Part shown: piece by piece, positions 60,739-64,000 of the stretch
Layout: every line of letters starts with the position of its first letter
How positions within the stretch are numbered: the stretch's first letter is position 1
Source of the DNA: Costus lasius
Lineage: Eukaryota; Streptophyta; Magnoliopsida; Zingiberales; Costaceae
DNA length: 64,000 bases
Reading direction: 5' to 3'
Assembly (NCBI GenBank): GCA_027563935.2
Contig: CM050450.1
Location: forward strand, 13,809,957 to 13,873,956
Program-made: the position numbers and the translations under genes
The notes under the pieces: generated by a model
The model's database searches: none
Seen by the model: only the letters and a program-made list of their open reading frames with translations
Told to the model about the DNA's origin: nothing

Positions 60739-63026
60739 TGAGACTGAGCCATTTGAGTTTTACTAATATGAGTAAAATGACACAAGAAGGTATGGTCAAA
60801 GGATTACCTTATATAAATTAGCCTAATAATTTGTGTGAAAGATGTGTGTTAATAATCATGAGCTTCAATGCCTCTCTAATTGATACACTTTGTTCATTTA
60901 GTATGAACAAATATTTTCTTTCTCTTTATTGATTATTTTAGTAGTATGACTTGGGTATACTTTATAAAAATCAAAAATATTTAAAAATTTTAAGAATTAA
61001 GATCAAATAGAGGAGAATTTACATCGAAAGAATTTCAATATTTTTGTGTTGCAAATGGGTTTCAACAATTTTTAACAACTCCAAGATCACTACAACATAA
61101 TAGAGTAGCTGAAATGAAGAATCACACAATTCTAAATATGACAATGAGCATGCTAAACACAAAGCAAATGCCTAAAGAATTCCAAGCACAAGTAGTGAAC
61201 TGCATAATGTATATACTGCTTTTACTCACGTTCTTGATGGTAATCGTGCTAAACTAAATATAAAATAGAAAATACATATTCCTTAGCTATGACTTAAGGA
61301 CAAAAGGTTATAAACTTTATGCTCCTAGTAGACAATATATTTTTTAAGTAAAAAAATTAGATTTTGACAAAGAAACAAAATGAGATTGACAAGTGCAAAA
61401 TGATAATCAAGAATTTCTTCCTTTCACACATGATGAAAAAAGGAAGATGAAGTAAGTACTCCTCCATTGATGAACCCAGTTCATCTAGAGAGAGTGCAAG
61501 TAGTAGACATCCCCGCACTAGGAGTCTAGCTGACATATGCCAAGAGATAATAAAAATCGATGATGTTACATTCATTTGTCTATTCAAGTATATTAAAGCT
61601 TCTAAAGATGATACATGGAAAAAAGCCATGGATAAAGAGATAAGACTATCAAAATGAACAAGACCAGGGAGTTGGCAAATCTTTAAAAAGGACATGGAAC
61701 TATTAGTCTCAAATGGGTATACAAAATAAAAGAAAAACTCAAAAGAGGATATAGAAAAATATAAAGCTAGACTTGTGGCAAAAAGGTTACAAACAACATA
61801 AAGACATTAACTTTGATGAGGTTTTTATACCAGTCGTTCATTTATAGACTATAAGATTAATTATCTCTATGCAGCCTAGAGCAATTGAAAACTTTATTAA
61901 ATGGATTTGATGTCAGCTTACCTCATTAGATATATAGTGTAGGAAGTCTAGTTGGAACAACCACCAGGTTATGCAGCAAAAGGGTACGAAGCGAAGACAC
62001 TTAAACTAACAAAAGCTCTATACAGTTTAAAAGAATTACTTTAACAAGAGCCCCTACAAATATGTTTTACATGTAAAGGTTCGCACTAATAAAATTATGA
62101 TTGTTTGCTTGTACGTGGATAATTTGATATTTATTGGCAATAATCTTAAGATGTGTGAAGATTTTAAGAAAAACATGAACCCTGAAATTTTAGTCAAAAT
62201 TTGGAGGCCCCTACATTCATACATATGAATACAGTGAAAAGAATCATTTGCTACATCAAAGGTACTCTTGAATATGAACTAATACTACTCTGCCTCTGAT
62301 AATTTCAACTTACATGATAGTGATAGAGAAGATAATAAAAAGCACAAGAAGTTTTGTAGTTTATATGGGTAATATAACTTTCATATGGAGTTCAAAAAGT
62401 AACCAATTGTTATTTTATCTACTTGTGAAGTAGAATAAATTGCTTTCAATTTATGTGGCTCAAGCAATCTAGTTGAGACGACTATTGGAAGATTTACAAT
62501 ATAAAAGAAGCCTACTCAAATCCAATAACTTGTAATTGCTCTAGCAAAGAATCCACTATTTTATGAGCACACCAAGCATAGACACAAAATTTTACTACTC
62601 ACAAGAGTATCTTGCAAGTTAGTGCAGTTGAATTATGCATCAGGATGTAAACATGGGATTAAAAATTAGAAATTAGTGTAGGAGGTCGACTGAGTTATGG
62701 GTTAATTTTAGAATATTTTCTCTATATAAACCTTTGTACAAAGATTACAAGGCTTATAGAGAAAAAGAAAAATACTTAACCTACGTCTAAAATTAACCCA
62801 CAATGACAACATCTAAACTTAATCTAAAATTGTCATCACATTTATGTGACTGACTCAAACAACATGACTTAGACAAGGGAATATGTTTACTATTTTTAAT
62901 GCTCTCTTTAAACATAACACTTGCAGGCTCCTAACATACTTCTCAATTCTATAAAATTGCTTATTTTGAGAGCTGAATATACCAACAACCTAATCCTAGG
63001 TCTTCACATAATTTAATTGCACCAAT

Positions 63027-63839
63027 TTACTTGCAAGACATTCTCTTATCTATGTGCTTGTTGCATTCCTGAAATAGATGATTTTTTGCTAGAGCTATTG
63101 TAGTCTGATTGTTTATATTGATTTGAGTAGGTTCTCTTGGACGTGCATTTTTTCCAACAATTGTCTCAACTAAATTGGTTGAGTTACATGAATTGTGAGC
63201 AACATACTTTGCTTCACAAGTTGATAAGGTAATAATTGGTTGCATTGTCGAACTCTAAGTGAAAGTTATATTACCTAAATAAAATACTAAGCCTATTGTG
63301 CTTCTACGATCATTTGTATCACTAGCCTAATCACTATCACAATATCATGTAAACTAGAAATTATAAGAGGTAGAGTAGTGAAGTCCTAAATATGCCTACA
63401 CACGAGTCTTTGATGTAATGAGATTCTTTTTGTTGTATTCAAATGTATCAATGTAGGGGCCTCCAAATGCCTACACACAAGTCTGACTCTAAAACATATA
63501 TCAAATCTAGTGCAAGTTAAATATCTCAAACTCCTAAATATGCTTCTAAATAAAGTTGGATCTACCTTTTTTACTATCATCATACCTAGATAATTTAAAG
63601 TTGGATCTACCTTTTTTACTATCATCATACCAAGATAATTTAGCACCACGTTCAACTGGAGTGTTGATTGAGTTATAGTTAATCATATTAAACTTTTTCA
63701 AAATTTTCCTTATATGATTTTCTTGTGAAATAAATATCCTTTTTGTTTGCTTCACTTCCATTCTAAGATAATAGGACATTAGTCCCAAATTTGTCCTCTC
63801 AAATTCAAGGTTCATGTTTTTTTTAAAATCTTCAACCAT
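63027..63839 (-). pseudogene. Copia reverse transcriptase/RNase H fragment, minus strand
   Basis: Minus-strand pieces in order are: reverse transcriptase tail at 63839-63546 (FKKNMNLEFERTNLGLMSYY, then RIFISQENHIRKILKKF, INTPVE), a rearranged middle (FRSIFRSLRYLTCTRFDI), and RNase H at 63245-63027 (ITLSTCEAKYVAHNSCNSTN, then LVETIVGK, TIALAKN). It is clearly related to the plus-strand Copia remnant to its left (both have DFKKNMN and CxSxNLVETxxG) but better preserved. An internal 45-bp tandem duplication (63552-63640) repeats the DDSKKGRSNF segment. Confidence 0.82.
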
Positions 63840-64000
63840 CGTAAGATTTTTGCTATATGAATATCAAATCAATTACGCACAAACAATCATAATTTCATCA
63901 TTATTGATCTTTATATAAAAAACATGTTTGTAGATGCACTTTTTGAAGCTTTTTTTTTTTTTTTAAAAAATAGTTGTCAATTCTACAATTACAAGATCTA
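63840..64000. other. Right edge of window, AT-rich, nothing recognised
   Basis: The last 160 bases are AT-rich with an 18-base T run and no coding signal. They may continue the Copia fragment on the minus strand. Confidence 0.4.

Larger units (their letters stand above)
59020..62690 (+). pseudogene. Decayed Copia retrotransposon, gag to RNase H, plus strand
   Basis: Colinear Copia pieces with many stops and frameshifts. Gag at 59047-59244 (MNAFLGTHHVSDIVDNGYV, SLIYQVLDEP). Integrase from about 61012 (GEFTSKEFQYFCVANG, then LTTPRSLQHNRVAEMKN). Reverse transcriptase from about 61593 (SKDDTWKKAMDKEI, then VYKIKEKLKRG) to about 62100 (VCLYVDNLIFIGNN, with YVDN in place of the active-site YVDD). 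RNase H at about 62410-62640 (ILSTCEVE, then SSNLVETTIG, then ALAKNPLFYEHTKH). Part of the reverse transcriptase tail is deleted. LTRs were not found. A GA microsatellite (59651-59672) and other repeats interrupt the gag-integrase interval, so foreign sequence may be inserted there. Confidence 0.8.

Noticed and set aside
1..64000. CRISPR arrays, bacterial operons, rRNA or tRNA genes
   Set aside because: No regularly spaced repeats, no compact operon-like genes and no recognisable RNA gene were found; tRNA detection by eye is weak, so a tRNA scan would be the deciding test.

Overview
The window looks like nuclear DNA of a flowering plant, most probably a commelinid monocot. The genes are long and intron-rich, and they match plant families: a plant-type beta-ureidopropionase, an NT-C2 coiled-coil protein, a CYP86A cytochrome P450 and a YODA-type MAP kinase kinase kinase. 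The single-exon P450 is extremely GC-rich beside AT-rich flanks, which is the GC-bimodal pattern of commelinid monocots. Species cannot be fixed from sequence alone; Zingiberales or palm would both fit.

Layout from left to right. 1-2972 holds the last four exons of beta-ureidopropionase (PYD3, + strand); its first exon or exons lie outside the window. 4.1-9.2 kb is a GC-rich non-genic block split by a complete 3.7 kb hAT transposon (5062-8762) with an apparently intact 708-residue transposase and a perfect 8-bp target duplication. 10.1-27.8 kb is an eight-exon gene on the minus strand that I reconstructed in full as a 1464-residue NT-C2/coiled-coil protein; one intron carries a MULE-like MITE. 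30026-31351 is a solo LTR with a perfect 5-bp target duplication. 32413-34032 is an intronless CYP86A-type fatty acid omega-hydroxylase. From about 35.4 kb to beyond 58.3 kb lies a YODA-like MAPKKK on the plus strand, of which ten coding exons are visible. Its 10 kb intron separates the ATP-binding loop from the catalytic lysine exon. That intron contains a decayed Copia element and two solo LTRs of one family, nested in opposite orientation. 59.0-63.9 kb holds two decayed Copia remnants facing each other; the last YODA exons must lie further right.

The genes are not functionally linked. PYD3 degrades pyrimidines, CYP86A makes cutin or suberin precursors, YODA signals in cell-fate and stomatal patterning, and the coiled-coil protein is probably a membrane- or cytoskeleton-associated scaffold. 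Most of the remaining sequence is introns and transposable-element debris. It includes a recurring small element family with ends like AAGGTTT...AGTCTC, found several times within introns. Exon limits were placed by hand from splice consensus, reading-frame continuity and remembered family sequence; no alignment or transcript data were used.
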